NCBI RefSeq assembly: GCF_001640805.2
Contig: NC_066848.1
Coordinates: 10,950,396 to 11,014,395 of the forward strand
Length of the DNA: 64,000 nt
Reading direction: 5' to 3'
DNA from: Lates calcarifer
Lineage: Eukaryota; Chordata; Actinopteri; Centropomidae
Positions within the stretch are counted from its first letter, which is position 1, and each line of letters starts with the position of its first letter. Made by a program: the position numbers and the translations under genes. Positions 15,623 through 26,484 of this stretch are shown here, one piece after another. The notes beneath the pieces are model-generated. The model was given only the letters and a program-made list of their open reading frames with translations, searched no databases and was not told the origin of the DNA.

Positions 15623-16543
15623 AGGAGAGGCAGGGCAAGAAACACGCACCCAAGACTGATTCTCCTCAAACTCTGCAGCCTCTCAGCAGGTTCAAATCTA
15701 TAATCACACCTGGTCTGCTCGGGTCGTTCACAGTCAAAACTAAAGCTTTAAATCTCTCAAATTACCGCACAAGACGAGTGAGCAGACACTGACCACACTG
15801 CGTCAAAAGAGCGCCGTGCGTAAAAATCTGGAGCAACATTAACTACTCACGCTGCTGTTCTGTCCGGACCAGTGCACCATGGCCTGGTTGTGAGCCGTGT
15901 CCCCGCTGAGTGCAAATGTCGAACTTATGAGCTGAAACTCCTCCTGGTCCGAAAACGAAGCCTCGTCCCCACCCTCGGGTCTGAATCGGGACCAAGTCTC
16001 TGCGCTCCTTCGTGCTCGTCTCCAACTGGCCACATCCTCGTCCTCATTTACCGTCACATCAACCTGCGCCCCATTTCCTCCATAAAAGCTGTTATTCTTT
16101 GCGTCGCCGGTGCCGTTTTCCCTCACGTTTGTGGGTAAGGGGGCAGGGAACTCTTTCGAGTGGGAAAGTTTTTGTTGACCGTTTGACGCGTCCTCCTGGA
16201 GGCAACTTGTTTTATTTCCCCGCAACCGTGGCTGCACTTTGGACGAAGTTTCTTCGCTCGCGGTAAATTCCGCAACGTTGGGCTTTTCTTCCCCGCCGGC
16301 GGTGGGCTCGGCGCCCGGTGACCCCTCGAAAAAGCCAACAAATTCTTCAGCGGGTGTCTCGCCGGAATTAGTCAAATCCAACGCCGAGAGTTCCCGAGGA
16401 AACGCTGTAATCAGCGACAGCCGGCACGGAGGAATGCACCTTACCTCCGCTCCTTTTGTTCCGCCCAGACTGGAAGTTAGGGAGAAGAGCCAAATCCACT
16501 CAGAGAAAATGACAAAAAGGCAGTGACCGAGGCGCGTCTCCAT
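80..16543 (-). CDS. sorcs1: SorCS-family VPS10 sorting receptor, first three coding exons (gene runs off the left edge)
   Basis: Join of 16543..15851, 1688..1621 and 179..80 on the minus strand gives 287 N-terminal residues. Residues 1-27 look like a signal peptide. About 145 residues of low-complexity propeptide follow, then a proprotein-convertase site (RARR at 176-179) and, from about residue 207, the start of the VPS10 beta-propeller. The stretch containing AHNQAMVHWSG, then TESSLWRSTDYGTTYEKLN and TILSYLYV, is near-identical to mammalian SorCS1/SorCS3. SorCS receptors are type I membrane proteins that sort neuronal cargo through Golgi, endosome and cell surface. Full members are about 1,100-1,200 residues, so roughly three quarters of the protein is outside the window. 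Residues that differ between SORCS1 and SORCS3 are mixed here (YDFN and VTESS are SORCS3-like, TILSYLYV is SORCS1-like). I prefer sorcs1 because orientation and neighbour match human SORCS1-ADD3; sorcs3 or a fish-specific duplicate is not excluded. Family assignment is very sure, the symbol less so. Confidence 0.85.
180..1620 (-). other. SorCS intron 2
   Basis: 1,441 nt between exons 2 and 3. It holds a short imperfect (TTA/TTATCA)n run near 400-441 and a degenerate dispersed repeat at about 1015-1370. No further coding similarity was seen. Confidence 0.85.
1015..1370. repeat. Dispersed repeat with inverted halves
   Basis: The left half shares words such as GCAGTCTAATACAA and GATCATTTTGGAGGC with the reverse complement of 48395-48625. 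The right half (CTCCAAAATGACCAACACCTCTTTAA) resembles the same unit in opposite orientation, so the locus holds two inverted copies or an inverted-repeat element. This is a degenerate non-coding repeat of a type common in fish. Confidence 0.5.
1621..1688 (-). CDS. sorcs1: SorCS coding exon 2 (VPS10 domain)
   Basis: 68 nt, too short for ORF calling. Acceptor TTTCTGCAG ends at 1689; donor GTAAGG starts at 1620. It reads VILMLTKYYDFNTGRVTESSLW plus the first two bases of an Arg codon. Human SORCS1 has VILILTKLYDYNLGSITESSLWR at this place. Phase 0 entry matches exon 1 and the two leftover bases match exon 3. Confidence 0.95.
3170..3380. repeat. Degenerate fish dispersed repeat (AATTAATCAACTAATTG family)
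   Basis: The text from GGCCTGTAACTAATAATTATTT to ATCAATTAATCAACTAATTG follows the layout of a very common teleost repeat that starts and ends in ATTAATCGATTAAT-like words. It is old and divergent here. Confidence 0.4.
5282..5349. repeat. (TA)n microsatellite
   Basis: 68 nt of uninterrupted TA dinucleotide. Likely polymorphic; length may be collapsed or expanded in assembly. Confidence 0.95.
9361..9500 (+). repeat. Fragment of a common fish repeat (GAGTTAGATGAGAAGAT family)
   Basis: Contains AATAGTCCGATATTTTGGGA and AGAGTTAGATAAGAAGATCAATACCACTCTCATGTCT, hallmarks of a dispersed teleost element that recurs at 13480, 22625, 27345 and, inverted, near 53000. Confidence 0.55.
13480..13785 (+). 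repeat. Fish dispersed repeat (GAGTTAGATGAGAAGAT family), longest copy
   Basis: Starts with GAGAGTTAGATGAGAAGAT, continues through CACTCTCATATCTGTATGC and GGGAGAAACAGCTA, and ends near GACAGAGCCAGGCTAGCTGG. This is the longest recognisable copy of the family in the window. Confidence 0.6.
14195..14360. repeat. Degenerate fish dispersed repeat (AATTAAT family)
   Basis: Contains GCTAAAATGTCAAATATTCT, CAGCTTCTC and a terminal AATTAATGGTTTGTTGCACCCC, matching one end of the family also seen at 18180, 48260 and 56640. Confidence 0.45.
14695..15160 (+). mobile_element. L2-type LINE, truncated 3' end
   Basis: This segment reads like the end of an L2-clade reverse-transcriptase ORF. It includes ATCTTTTAGAATTGATTTTAAAG, TATATAAAGCTCTGAATGG and, in one frame from about 14890, LWSAIPLNIRETG followed by FKQTLKTRLF, the usual LWNxLP...FKxxLKTHLF ending. 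Downstream, ATTGTAAAG...TTTGTATGAAGAATGCTATAGAA resembles the L2 3' tail. Stops and frameshifts show it is dead. It lies in SorCS intron 1, antisense to the gene. Confidence 0.75.
15565..15622. repeat. (GT)n/(GA)n microsatellite
   Basis: A short TGTGTGTG run passes into a GA-rich run with one interruption. It lies in SorCS intron 1 close to exon 1. Confidence 0.9.
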
Positions 16544-16800
16544 TCTACGTTAATTCCCCCCACTTCGGGCGCGTTAAAAACATATCATTTTCACTCTTGA
16601 GCGTCTGCCTGTCATCACCTGGTGAAGTGGAGTCCGTGAATGTGCTGTGGGGAGGGTGCAGCAGCAGCAGCAGCAGCAGTAGCGCGCGCGGACAAGTGCT
16701 CCAAAGTACTGATGCAAACGATGCATCAGAGGAGGAGCTGGAGGCTGAATCCTGCACGAGAGGGGAGAGGGGCCCATACCCCCACATCTTCATCTCAACC
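15780..16800 (-). promoter_or_regulatory. GC/CpG-rich island over SorCS exon 1 and 5' leader
   Basis: GC content and CpG frequency rise sharply against the AT-rich flanks, with many CG dinucleotides between 15800 and 16720. This is typical of a vertebrate promoter/first exon. The leader includes seven GCA units at 16658-16678. The transcription start cannot be placed from sequence; a TATA-like TTTATATAA lies upstream near 16848-16856 on the minus strand. Confidence 0.6.
15851..16543 (-). CDS. sorcs1: SorCS coding exon 1: signal peptide, propeptide, start of VPS10 domain
   Basis: 231 codons ending in phase 0 at donor GTGAGT (15850-15845). The ATG at 16543 is the first in-frame Met: a TAA stop lies three codons upstream, and the context is strong (A at -3, G at +4). 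Residues 8-26 are hydrophobic and suit a signal sequence. The propeptide is acidic and Ser/Gly-rich with N-glycosylation sequons (NGT at 143, NNS at 150). RRARRS at 175-180 gives an R-x-R-R convertase site, as in other SorCS/sortilin proteins. FALSGDTAHNQAMVHWSG near the end is the family's conserved block; NSS at the exon end continues with V at the start of exon 2. Confidence 0.93.
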
Positions 16801-16838
16801 TGAGTGAAAAAAAAAACACACAGCATATGGCCGTACAC
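16545..16838 (-). other. Upstream open reading frame in the possible SorCS leader
   Basis: A 97-codon frame, including a run of eight Leu codons made by the GCA/TGC repeat, ends with TAG one base before the SorCS ATG. Whether it is transcribed depends on the unknown start site. It has no recognisable protein similarity, so it could be a translated uORF or chance openness of GC-rich DNA. Confidence 0.25.
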
Positions 16839-18179
16839 TTAATTAAGTTATATAAAGAGTACTTTATTCTGTTTTTGAGCAGCCCTGTGCCAGATGCTAT
16901 GTCACTTTGAAATATTTAACCTGATCATCATCCTATAGGTGATTAAATATTGGATTAAAACAGCCTGAAAGGTCTTCAGGTGTTGGGGTCCCTGGGGGAA
17001 AAATCTAGAGACATTATTGGGGCAGCCTCTGGTAGTCTTTGTGTGGAAATGTTCTTGACAGGGGCTTTATGGAAGATACAATGAGCTTTTGCATTTTCCA
17101 TTAGCGCAGGCCTAGGTAATCAATTAACAGGATTGCCTGTGTTCACTGTCAATTATGCCATGCAGGTAATGACTCTGTTGTGGCCCTTCTGCAAAATGGC
17201 CTGGAAATTGTTTCACTTAATCTGCACTCCTGTATTATCCATTCTGCACAGATGAATGGAGAAAATGCATATTCCTCAAATTTTTGCTTCTTTTTTTCCC
17301 TCTGCCCTTTTCTCAGGTTAATGGTGGGTTGTCTGACAGAAAATAATGAGAAAGATTCAAACCTGAGGTGAGCGAGCAATCGTTCTCTCTCTCAACCTCC
17401 TCTGGTTGCTGTTGTATATAGGCACAGAGCAGTATGCAGGTGCCATGGCAATAATCGAGAACCCATTATTGCCACGCAGTGCAGATACCCTGGAATATGT
17501 TGTTATATTTCTCTATACTTTGGGCTTTGTTCCAGTCAGCTAATGGTAAACCATTAGGAGAACTAGAGTCTGTCCAAACCCTGTGATTAGATTCTATTTC
17601 TGGGCAACATTTAGTCAATAGGATGAGGATGCTGTTGACTGGTGACTGATGCTGAAGAGACTGCCTATATTGAGCTGTGTTCTCCCCATCACTCGGAGCT
17701 GCGACGTGATCCTGTTCCACATACGGGTCAACTGCACAGAGACGTCTTTCATTGGCAGCCATTAGTGATGCAGTGAGCAAGAGCTGTCTCAATCTGTTTC
17801 AGTTAGCCCCCACCAGACAAGGGGAAACCAGTCTATAATGCAGATTGATGGCTGACTGAGAATTTCAATCATGGAGAACATTGGCTAAAAAGCTCAAGTC
17901 TTGACTGTAATGCAAACCTAAAGCACAGTCCAACTCTTACAATGCAGCGGACCTCTTAAAGTGCCTGTGTGTGGCACCTATTCAACTTTTTACATGTATT
18001 TTTTACTGGCTGTGACTTTGTCAGGGATATATCTGGAATGACATTGTGGAGTGATTATAATGGATTTTTGCCTGACCTGTCTGCTTAGTTTAGACATGGA
18101 TGGTTGTGCACATGTGGCTGTGGTTGTGTATGGCTAGTTTGGTACTTTGCTTTGTTTTGCCTGTCTGTGATTTAAAAAA

Positions 18180-18430
18180 TTCCCAAAGACACAACTAACT
18201 ATTATTTTCATTACTGTTAAATCTACTGATTATTTTCTCGATTAAAGCCCATCACAGTTTACCAGGGACTGCGGTGACATTTTCAAATTACTTGCTTTAT
18301 CTGAAAAGCAGCCAGAACCCAAAGATATTCAATTTACAACAATACAGATTAGAAAACAGCAGAAAAATGTCACATTTGAAAAGCAATTAATTGGCTATCA
18401 AAGTAGTTGCTGTTAACATTTTAACAAATC
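18180..18430 (+). repeat. Fish dispersed repeat (AATTAATCGATTAAT family), fullest copy
   Basis: Reads ACTAACTATTATTTTCATTA, then ATTATTTTCTCGATTAAAGC, GCCCATCACAGTTTACCAG, CCCAAAGATATTCAATTTAC, and closes with TATCAAAGTAGTTGC. This is the canonical order of a very abundant teleost repeat. Confidence 0.65.
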
Positions 18431-21400
18431 ATTAAAACTCTAGATGGAACTTCTGTTTTTGTTGATAATGTAGGTTTCTCTTTGAAGCCACAGTGGGAGG
18501 ATGAAGTTAAGTAAAGGTCGTCATATGTAAAATCAACATATTAAGCTTTTGGTGCAGGTTCAAGAAGAAGACAACTGTCAGTCAGCCATATCTCGTCATC
18601 ACACTGAGATGCACAAACAATGATTTCACCTGGTTGTGCGCACAGTCTGTCTTATCATCCAAGATCATCTCAGCTAAAGAACATTTAAACCATGTTACAT
18701 GTGTTGTCTCTCTCTGCTGTCACTGCAGTCTATGCAGCTTCGCCCCTTTACTGTCACCAGTGTAGAGGCCCTATGTAAGACACCCTCTGGGATCTCAGAT
18801 TGGCTGCGATTCATAGGGCTCTATTACCCATGCATCTCCTTAATTGACTGTCACAGCCAATGTCTTCATTAAAATAAATTTTCTTCATTCATGTTAATTT
18901 GTGTCTTTCCTAAATGAATTGATTTCAAAAAAAGGAAAACTTTAGAAATCATGTTAGATTTAAAAAGGGGGGGGGGGATAAGCAAAAGCCAGTTGAAAGT
19001 ACAAGCAGACTTTTGGAGGTGTAAAGTGCGCTTTAAAAATCAAACATCCTGAGAGGATCTTTCCGACTTGTTCACAGACTTTAAATTTCACTTTGCAAGG
19101 TGACAGATTTCAGGACTGATACCGTATAGCACATTTGTGTGCACAACATGGCAGCTGAATGGAATCATTGTCTTTCAACAGACAAGATTGCTGCTTTGCT
19201 GCCTGCCACACAGACTGAATACAAACTGAATCATGCTCCCTGAGCTCATACCTCTATGATGGGACCTTGTGAGCAGACAGTGTGAAAAGCACACAAAGGA
19301 ACTTGGTGACGGCGATCCATGTTGTTGTATTATTCTGTGTTTTTAATTAAATAGAATTCTGTGCAGGAAGAAAAGAGCACAGCATGGCCCTTTCTTGAAA
19401 TTAGACCTTTTCCACATTGATGTCTGGCACATTTTCACAACTGTCCTGATTACTCTGGTCTGCATAAAAGGACCAGAGACACTCTGGACATCAGTCATGC
19501 ATAGTACATTGTGTCACCGCTCTGCTCCAACCAAAAAGGCTAACATCTGCCTTCAGTGCAGCTTCACATTGAGAATAAGCTGTAATATGTGCATATGACA
19601 AAAGCCACACACAGTTGCCATAGAAAACAGATGGTCTTTTTTCACCGTGCTAATTATGTGCACCTAATCCTCTCCTTAAAAATAGAAACATGAGAAAAAG
19701 CGTGAAACTTCTGTGCAGATTTTGCAATTTGGCTCCATGCAGATATGTTACAGAACCACTCGTGCCAAGTCAGAAGGTGTTGAGGTAGCAATAGCGTGGT
19801 TCAATTTAATGATGGACACCTGAGACATCCACTTCAATTAGTGCTGAACACACCTCTGGGGCACCAGGAGAGAAGATCGCCTTTTCAAATAATGATTTCA
19901 ATTACATTATTGAGAGATATGGTGAAATGCAATACAGGCTGCAGGTTAAGTGCTCTGACCCTGGTGAAATGCTGTAGGGTGTATCCATTTGATACCACGA
20001 ATCCTTTACTCTTCAAAAATGTGATATAAGGTTTGCAGTCTGCTGTGTTGTCAGTGAAGTGGTGAGATGCTATTTTGCTACTCACAGAGAGGTATGAAAT
20101 GTTATAAACACATCTGTACAGAAGCACATTAATATCTAATTAGCAGAAATATACCACATGTATATATAGTCTCCACTGCTGTCATTCTGTACTGTGATTT
20201 ATATTGTTCTTATTTTATTATAAGGTAGATGTGTCTCTAATTCACTGACCTTCAGCTCTAGCATATGAGGTTTGCTTCAAAAACATAATTTATTCAGCAC
20301 AGATTTAGTAATCAGCTAGGTGGTTTTTTCTCATTGAAGCACTCTTTGCCATTATGTTAATCTTCATTCTTCCTAATTTCTTTTGCTTAACCTTCAGAGT
20401 TCAGAATTTGCCTCAGTGCCATTCAGGACAACAACAGCAGCTTAATATGATCACAAAGTTCCATTAATCCACACTTTAAAGAGCACATTATTCACACTTT
20501 TTGAGGAAATATTAAGAAATTAATGTTTTGTGCTACAGGGCATAAATTTTTTCTTTATTTCACTGCTGCCAAGAAGCCAAAATGCATTGATGTTGCATGA
20601 CCTTAGCTCAACCACATTAATGACAAACAGTGAACTAATAAGACTACAGTAGCTTACAATGAGCACTCTCAACTGTTAATCATATGTTACAGATTATACA
20701 GTTCCCTATCTTGTTTAACATTGCATTGTACTTTCTTGTACATAACTATTTCTATCACAGTAAAACTTTTTACATTATGTATCCAACATGGAGTACAAAT
20801 TCTAGTTTGAATAACCATCAAATGTTAGCAGTAATGCAGGCCCTAATAGCCACTTAGCACCAAGGAGCAAATACAGCAGATTGTTTTGTATTCATTATTC
20901 GCAGTGTTGAAAATGTGTTTACATTCATGTCTGCCAGCATAACCAAGCGGCTCACTCAGACCCACTTAGAGCTACTGTATATTTAAGGCAAAACCATTCT
21001 GTAGATGTACACTCACTATGTTGCACAGTATTGTATACGTCACGGTGGTTGTTGTCTTTGTGTTTCACTGCCAAGATGGTGTTAGATAAGCAAGGTTCAG
21101 TGTGACCAACATGTAGAGAGCATAATTAAAAGCTTGTTATGCACAATGAACTAGTGCTCTAGAGTAAATTAAACATTTTTTAGTCCCCACTAAATGAAAA
21201 AAATACTTTTCTAATTTAATTTTGCATGTCTCAACATGAATATATTTAACAACTAAATCCCATTACTTTTGCTTTTTCTGGAAAACAATGTGTTCAAAGC
21301 TGTTAATACCTCCTGTGACCACCAGGCTTGACTAAAACAAATAAAACTGCTACAGCCAAAACCATTACAACCATTCCATTACAATAAAGCAGTGTATCTT

Positions 21401-22624
21401 ATTAAATTTAATTTAATTAATTAAACTAAAATCCCACTGTTCTGCCCAGCCTAATGGCTTGTTTCAATGGTAAATGTATCAGTGTTTTTAGCAATGAAAA
21501 ATATTCTTAAAATGATGTTCTTTGTGGAACTGTACATTAGAGTTAGATGAAACATTGGTGCAGATTAACAAATGTAATTTTTATTTTGTGCCCCAGATAA
21601 AAGCTAGGAAGAAGTAATTTGTGAGAGGTAAGCTTTAGACCTGAGGTAAAGTTCATTTTAGGGTAACAAATCCACACAAGTTTGCAGATAATGGCCCCAT
21701 GTCTTATTGTTCTTTATAAAAATGGACACCTCAGGAAATGGTGGTGAGGTGATTCATCCCTTTATTAGATTAACAAATTTGATTCCCGAGTGATGTCTTC
21801 AGGTGATAAGACGAAGCCCTGAAAATGGAGGGAGAAAAATAAACCTGAGCCAGTGGTTCAAGACACCTGGGCAGTAAATTTTAATATTTGAGAGATATAT
21901 TGAAATGCTGGGCCTGAAATTTTCCTGAAGTAGCTTGGAATTAAAACTTCTAGAAGTCCATCTAAAAGACTCTGTGGTAGTGACAGTAGTCTGGACACCC
22001 TGCGGAAGATTTACTCATTAAAATGTTGTCTTTTTTTCTTTCTGACCCACTCACTTTAGAGATTATTACAGCAGTTTGCAACTGGAGAGAGACATGTTTG
22101 AAACTACACATATATATAAAATAAATGAACAGGGTAAACATTTGGAAAGTGAGTGATACAGAGGATAAACCCAAATGTAGTATCTTTCAGCTGGACAAGT
22201 CAAACAGTTTCCCACACAGTAGGAGTTATAATACCTCATCATGAGCCACCAGCTGCAGATCCACAGCCATGACGCAGAGACTTGTAATTATCAATTATAG
22301 ATGTCTCCTCTCAAACTGTTTCCTCAGTTTGCAAACGACAAGAGTCATAAAAGCCAGTATTCTGTGGTCACACTGATTAAAAATGAATAGAATTAATACT
22401 AATTAGGCTACTACAGTAAAAATGAGTTTGATGTGGCCTAATCATCAAATGGAAATCCATTAGTTCTATCTATCTATATATCTGTCTATCCAATATATAT
22501 GTTGTTCACTGTAGTGTGGTGCTGAATACATCATAATTTTTAATGAGAGGCAGGCTTATAACAATAAAAACAAATTACCAAAAATCACCCAAAATTAAAC
22601 AACAAAATATGACAACACATAGTC

Positions 22625-22960
22625 GATGATTATTTGCTTTCTTGTAGAGAGTTAGATGAGAGGATTAACACCAGCCAAGAGATGGTTATGTTAACATAAA
22701 CAGCTATCCTGCCTGTCAAGTATATCTTTTTATGCTTAAGTTTTGCATGAATTGAACGAATAACGTGTCAAATAATCAGCTTTAGTGGTACTGGTGGACA
22801 GTTTTGTTTGCTTTGGACAGAGCTGAGCTAGCGTTTCCTCTTATGCTAAGCTAAGCTAACGGTCTGCTGGTAGTAGCTACATATTTACAGTACAGACCTG
22901 AGAGTTGTATCCATAATCTCATTTAACTCTCAGCAAGAAAACTGTGAAGTGTACTTCTCC
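22625..22960 (+). repeat. Fish dispersed repeat (GAGTTAGATGAGAAGAT family)
   Basis: AGAGAGTTAGATGAGAGGAT at the left and GCTAAGCTAAGCTAACGG near 22850 are both diagnostic words of the family. The part between them has diverged. Confidence 0.5.
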
Positions 22961-25900
22961 AAAAATGTCCTATTATTCTTATAAACTGGGCATCCTTTGG
23001 TAACAGCATTAAGTTTGGCAGCATCATGCTCTTCTCGTGTTTCTCCTTGCAAAGCAGTTGTCTTCTAGTCCCCTTTTCCCTAACTTAATTAGTCATGGAA
23101 AGACACATATGAGAAAAAGAGAAGGTCATTTTTGTTGTTTAGCATATAGATAGAAACTTCAGAACACAGATCACTAGCTTCATGTGCTAGCCAGTAACCA
23201 CTAATGAGGTCAGCATAGCCTTTCCTTACCACTCTAAAGGCCATGGCAAACTTAAAAACACTGAACTTTGCACAATAACAAGGGAGCCAGGAGGGGGTGG
23301 GAACTCCCACACAGTGCATCAGTAATTCACAAAGTGAAATATTTCATCCTGCAGAAGACCCCTCTTATTTTCAGGAATGTCATTTTTGAGTCGTATGAAG
23401 GAGCTGGAGAGAGACATCCTTCCAGACATCAATTATTAACCAAAGCTTAAATCACAACCTCATAGATCAAAACAGCAAGCTTGTAAGATACTAGAGGGCA
23501 TCTCATATATTTAGCGCTGCCAGAGAAACACAAACCTAAGACAGAAAGGTTAGGCGTTTGAAATCTGACGTGAGCTCACGAGTCTTTGTAATTTCCCTGA
23601 CAGGTACACGATATGGCAGAGGAACACTGTAGGGTATGTGAGTCTATCTTTGTACTTCTCCATCAGAGGCAGAGGATTTTGCACCACCACAGAATAGGGT
23701 TCCTGTGAAAATGAATATTTTATGATATTGCTACCAGGCTATGATTGGTAGCATAAGAGTAGATTTGCATTCCAAACTGCCACTTGTGCAAAAAATTCAT
23801 CATTACCAACCTAAGATAGGTCTTAATGTAGCCAGCAGTCCAAAAACATGTGGTATGGTGTTATCCATTGTCTCCCCTGAGGTTAGAAACCACAAGGCAG
23901 GTAAAAATATTTACCCTGGGTTAAAGGCTCACAGTGCCCTGATTCATTAGAGCCATATTTAGCACTAGAAAGACTAGATTTCAGCATATGCTCTGATTCA
24001 TTCTGCTGCTCAACAGTGATGATAAAAAGACTTCCCCCTCTTTGTGGGTGCTTCTAATAATGATGATGTTGCACTTTTTTTGTTTCCAGCTGACAAAAAA
24101 AAAATTAAAAAATAAATCTATTTTTAGATTTTTATTTTCTAATGCACTGAGTGAGCTTTTATTTAATGTTTTTGGCAGCACTCCATTGATAGTTAGGCAT
24201 CTCAGGGTTAAGGTAGTGGTCTTGTCCTGTTCTGCACTGTTACAAAACAAAGACATTAGAGGTGAAATGAATAATGTAGAGTCATTTCTCAGTAAGAAGC
24301 CTGGACACTTGCCTCAAGGGGGGCTGTGTCACTCTCTAAGCCCCTGTAACCTATATTTGTTTGAGTCGGTTTTAACAGCCCATCTGGGAGCACAGCTTTC
24401 CAATACGACGAGCTTGCAACGTTAAAACAGATGATTCATCTTTGTCCCTGTGCTGCGATGCGTAAATGTGATACAGTACCCACACAACATACCTCTGAAT
24501 TTACTGAAAATGTATTTTTATATGTTATTGGTGGCAGTTGCAGATAGAAAAAGCGGTTGTAACATAATCCGAAGCGAAGCTTATGAATTTGTATAGTATA
24601 GAAAGTCTAAAGCAAAAATAGCCTCGCTGCCTCTGCATTCCTGAGCCTACTCTATTCTGATCCAAAGAACCTGTCACTCTCCACCTTGTGACACAAACAA
24701 ACTGGAACCACCTCAGGTACTCGATGCTGATTTGCATTTTGTATCAAGTTCCTTGGTCTGGCGCCAGCATGAGCATAAAAAGCTCTGCTCCCCAGATATG
24801 GAGGCCCTGATTGAAACTGTAGGCAGAGAGGAGGCTCTCTGTGTGCTCTCTATATAGAGAGCTCATTAGTTGGAGAGACCTGTGTGCATTGTTCCAAGTC
24901 TGCAGAGTCAGCGAGGGAGCCACTCATCACTCCACACAATCCAGACTCCTGCACATCTGGTCTGGCAACTTCAGGGTGACCTGCACACACACACACAAAG
25001 GCATCTGCATGCACATGCAAATACTGGCATAGATGCAAACATAAACATTCGCCGGTGCACAAAGAGTACCCCGCTACAGAAAGGCACATAATCTCCTGGC
25101 TGATCATGCATGCATTGTGTAGATAGGGCTCTGGGGATAAACAACACTGAAATGTAAAATATTGTACACATGCTCTACACCCCCCCACCCCCACCCCACA
25201 AGCACCGTCCTGTCCTGTATTGCCTGTGATTTACTGGCCATTTTACACCCAGCTGAGGTGGTCACCTCCAGCACTGACCCTGCACTGCAGCTCAGGGACG
25301 CAGGTACAGCATTTGGCAGCACCTCCCCAAGAATCCCCAAGCACAGAAGGTAAGTGTGCTGTCAATCTCCACTTATGAAGGTTTTAATTTAGTGGCTTGA
25401 AGGTCTAAAATGCACTTTTCATATAGGTCAGTCCCTTCGCTGCTATCCCCAGTTCTCAGTGGTACCATGAGCTGGTCTGCACTGCAGCATGCTTTAGCAA
25501 AATCTAGCTGCGACTATGTGTGCTCATACCCACAATACTTTGGCATCAAAGATCTGCGGGAGATAACCAGCAGCATACAGGTGACTGTCATTTGAATGGA
25601 GAGAAAATAAAATAAATCTATTCCACAGAGGAAGAAAAGGCATGCCTCTATTGAAAACATGTCAGTGTTAGCTCTATTGACAGGCCCATTTCATCCGGCT
25701 ATGCCATTTCCAAGACACACTGAGCTATGAGTGGGAAAAAAAGTTGACTGAGAAAACTGAGAACAATAGTGTAGTAGGCCACATATTGACTCTCTCTATC
25801 AGTATAAAAGAAATATACTTACTGGACCCACAGCTACCATTTCAAAAGACAAAATTAATCAATGGAGCTCACTGAGGCAGCTTTCCCATAATGGCACTCA

Positions 25901-26484
25901 GAGAGAGCTGTCATTTAAGATTAAAGCCACCATTAGAAATCAATACATTTGAGTCTTTTCACTTCCGATGCCACTGGCAATATGTGATAGTGGCTGCCTC
26001 ACACCATAGCCCAGGAGGTAAGATGAGGTCACCCTCATAATTCAGACATAGTGTGAATGGAAGAAATAGTTTTCCTGTGGTGAACACTGAAAAAATACGA
26101 ATATTGCTCACTTTGTTCCTGGCCCCATCATACCTTGTGTGAGTTATGAGTACAGCTTTCAGTTATGTAGCATACCGCTAATTCTCACAGATGTTCCCCT
26201 TTCTTTTTCTCTTTTCCAGGAGATTTTGAGAAAACAAATGATGTGGGATAACAGTCTGTCACACCTTATACAGGATCATGTGATAATACGACTTAACATG
26301 ACATAGCTTACTTAGCCAACTCTGCTTTATTGATTCTGTGGCTACCAAAAGTGAAGCGATGAACAATTTGAAAAGCTCTGAGGCTTGTCAGTAGAAAATA
26401 AAGTCGGACATGTTTTATTAAAGGAGGTGGAGCAGAACCTTGTCTGTCTGAGAGCAGTCCCACATCACCACATCCCTTCTCTAA

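Larger units (their letters stand above)
1689..15850 (-). other. SorCS intron 1
   Basis: About 14.2 kb between exons 1 and 2, much shorter than the very long first introns of mammalian SORCS genes. It carries an (AT)n tract, several copies of common fish repeats and an L2-type LINE 3' end. Open frames inside it are short and unrelated to known proteins. The stretch 10300-10900 is locally coding-like but has stops in every frame and I could not assign it. Confidence 0.85.

Noticed and set aside
15565..15792. Plus-strand frame rich in Arg-Glu beside SorCS exon 1
   Set aside because: Microsatellite translation; not a protein.
17466..17792. 108-codon minus-strand open frame near the SorCS promoter
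   Set aside because: No similarity to known proteins, no continuing exon found; treated as chance.
24042..24425. 127-codon plus-strand open frame
   Set aside because: Begins in AT-rich low-complexity DNA (poly-Lys from an A run) and shows no family similarity.
24850..25340. Cluster of overlapping frames on both strands
   Set aside because: Driven by a CA/GT-rich stretch; Cys/Val runs are simple-repeat translation.
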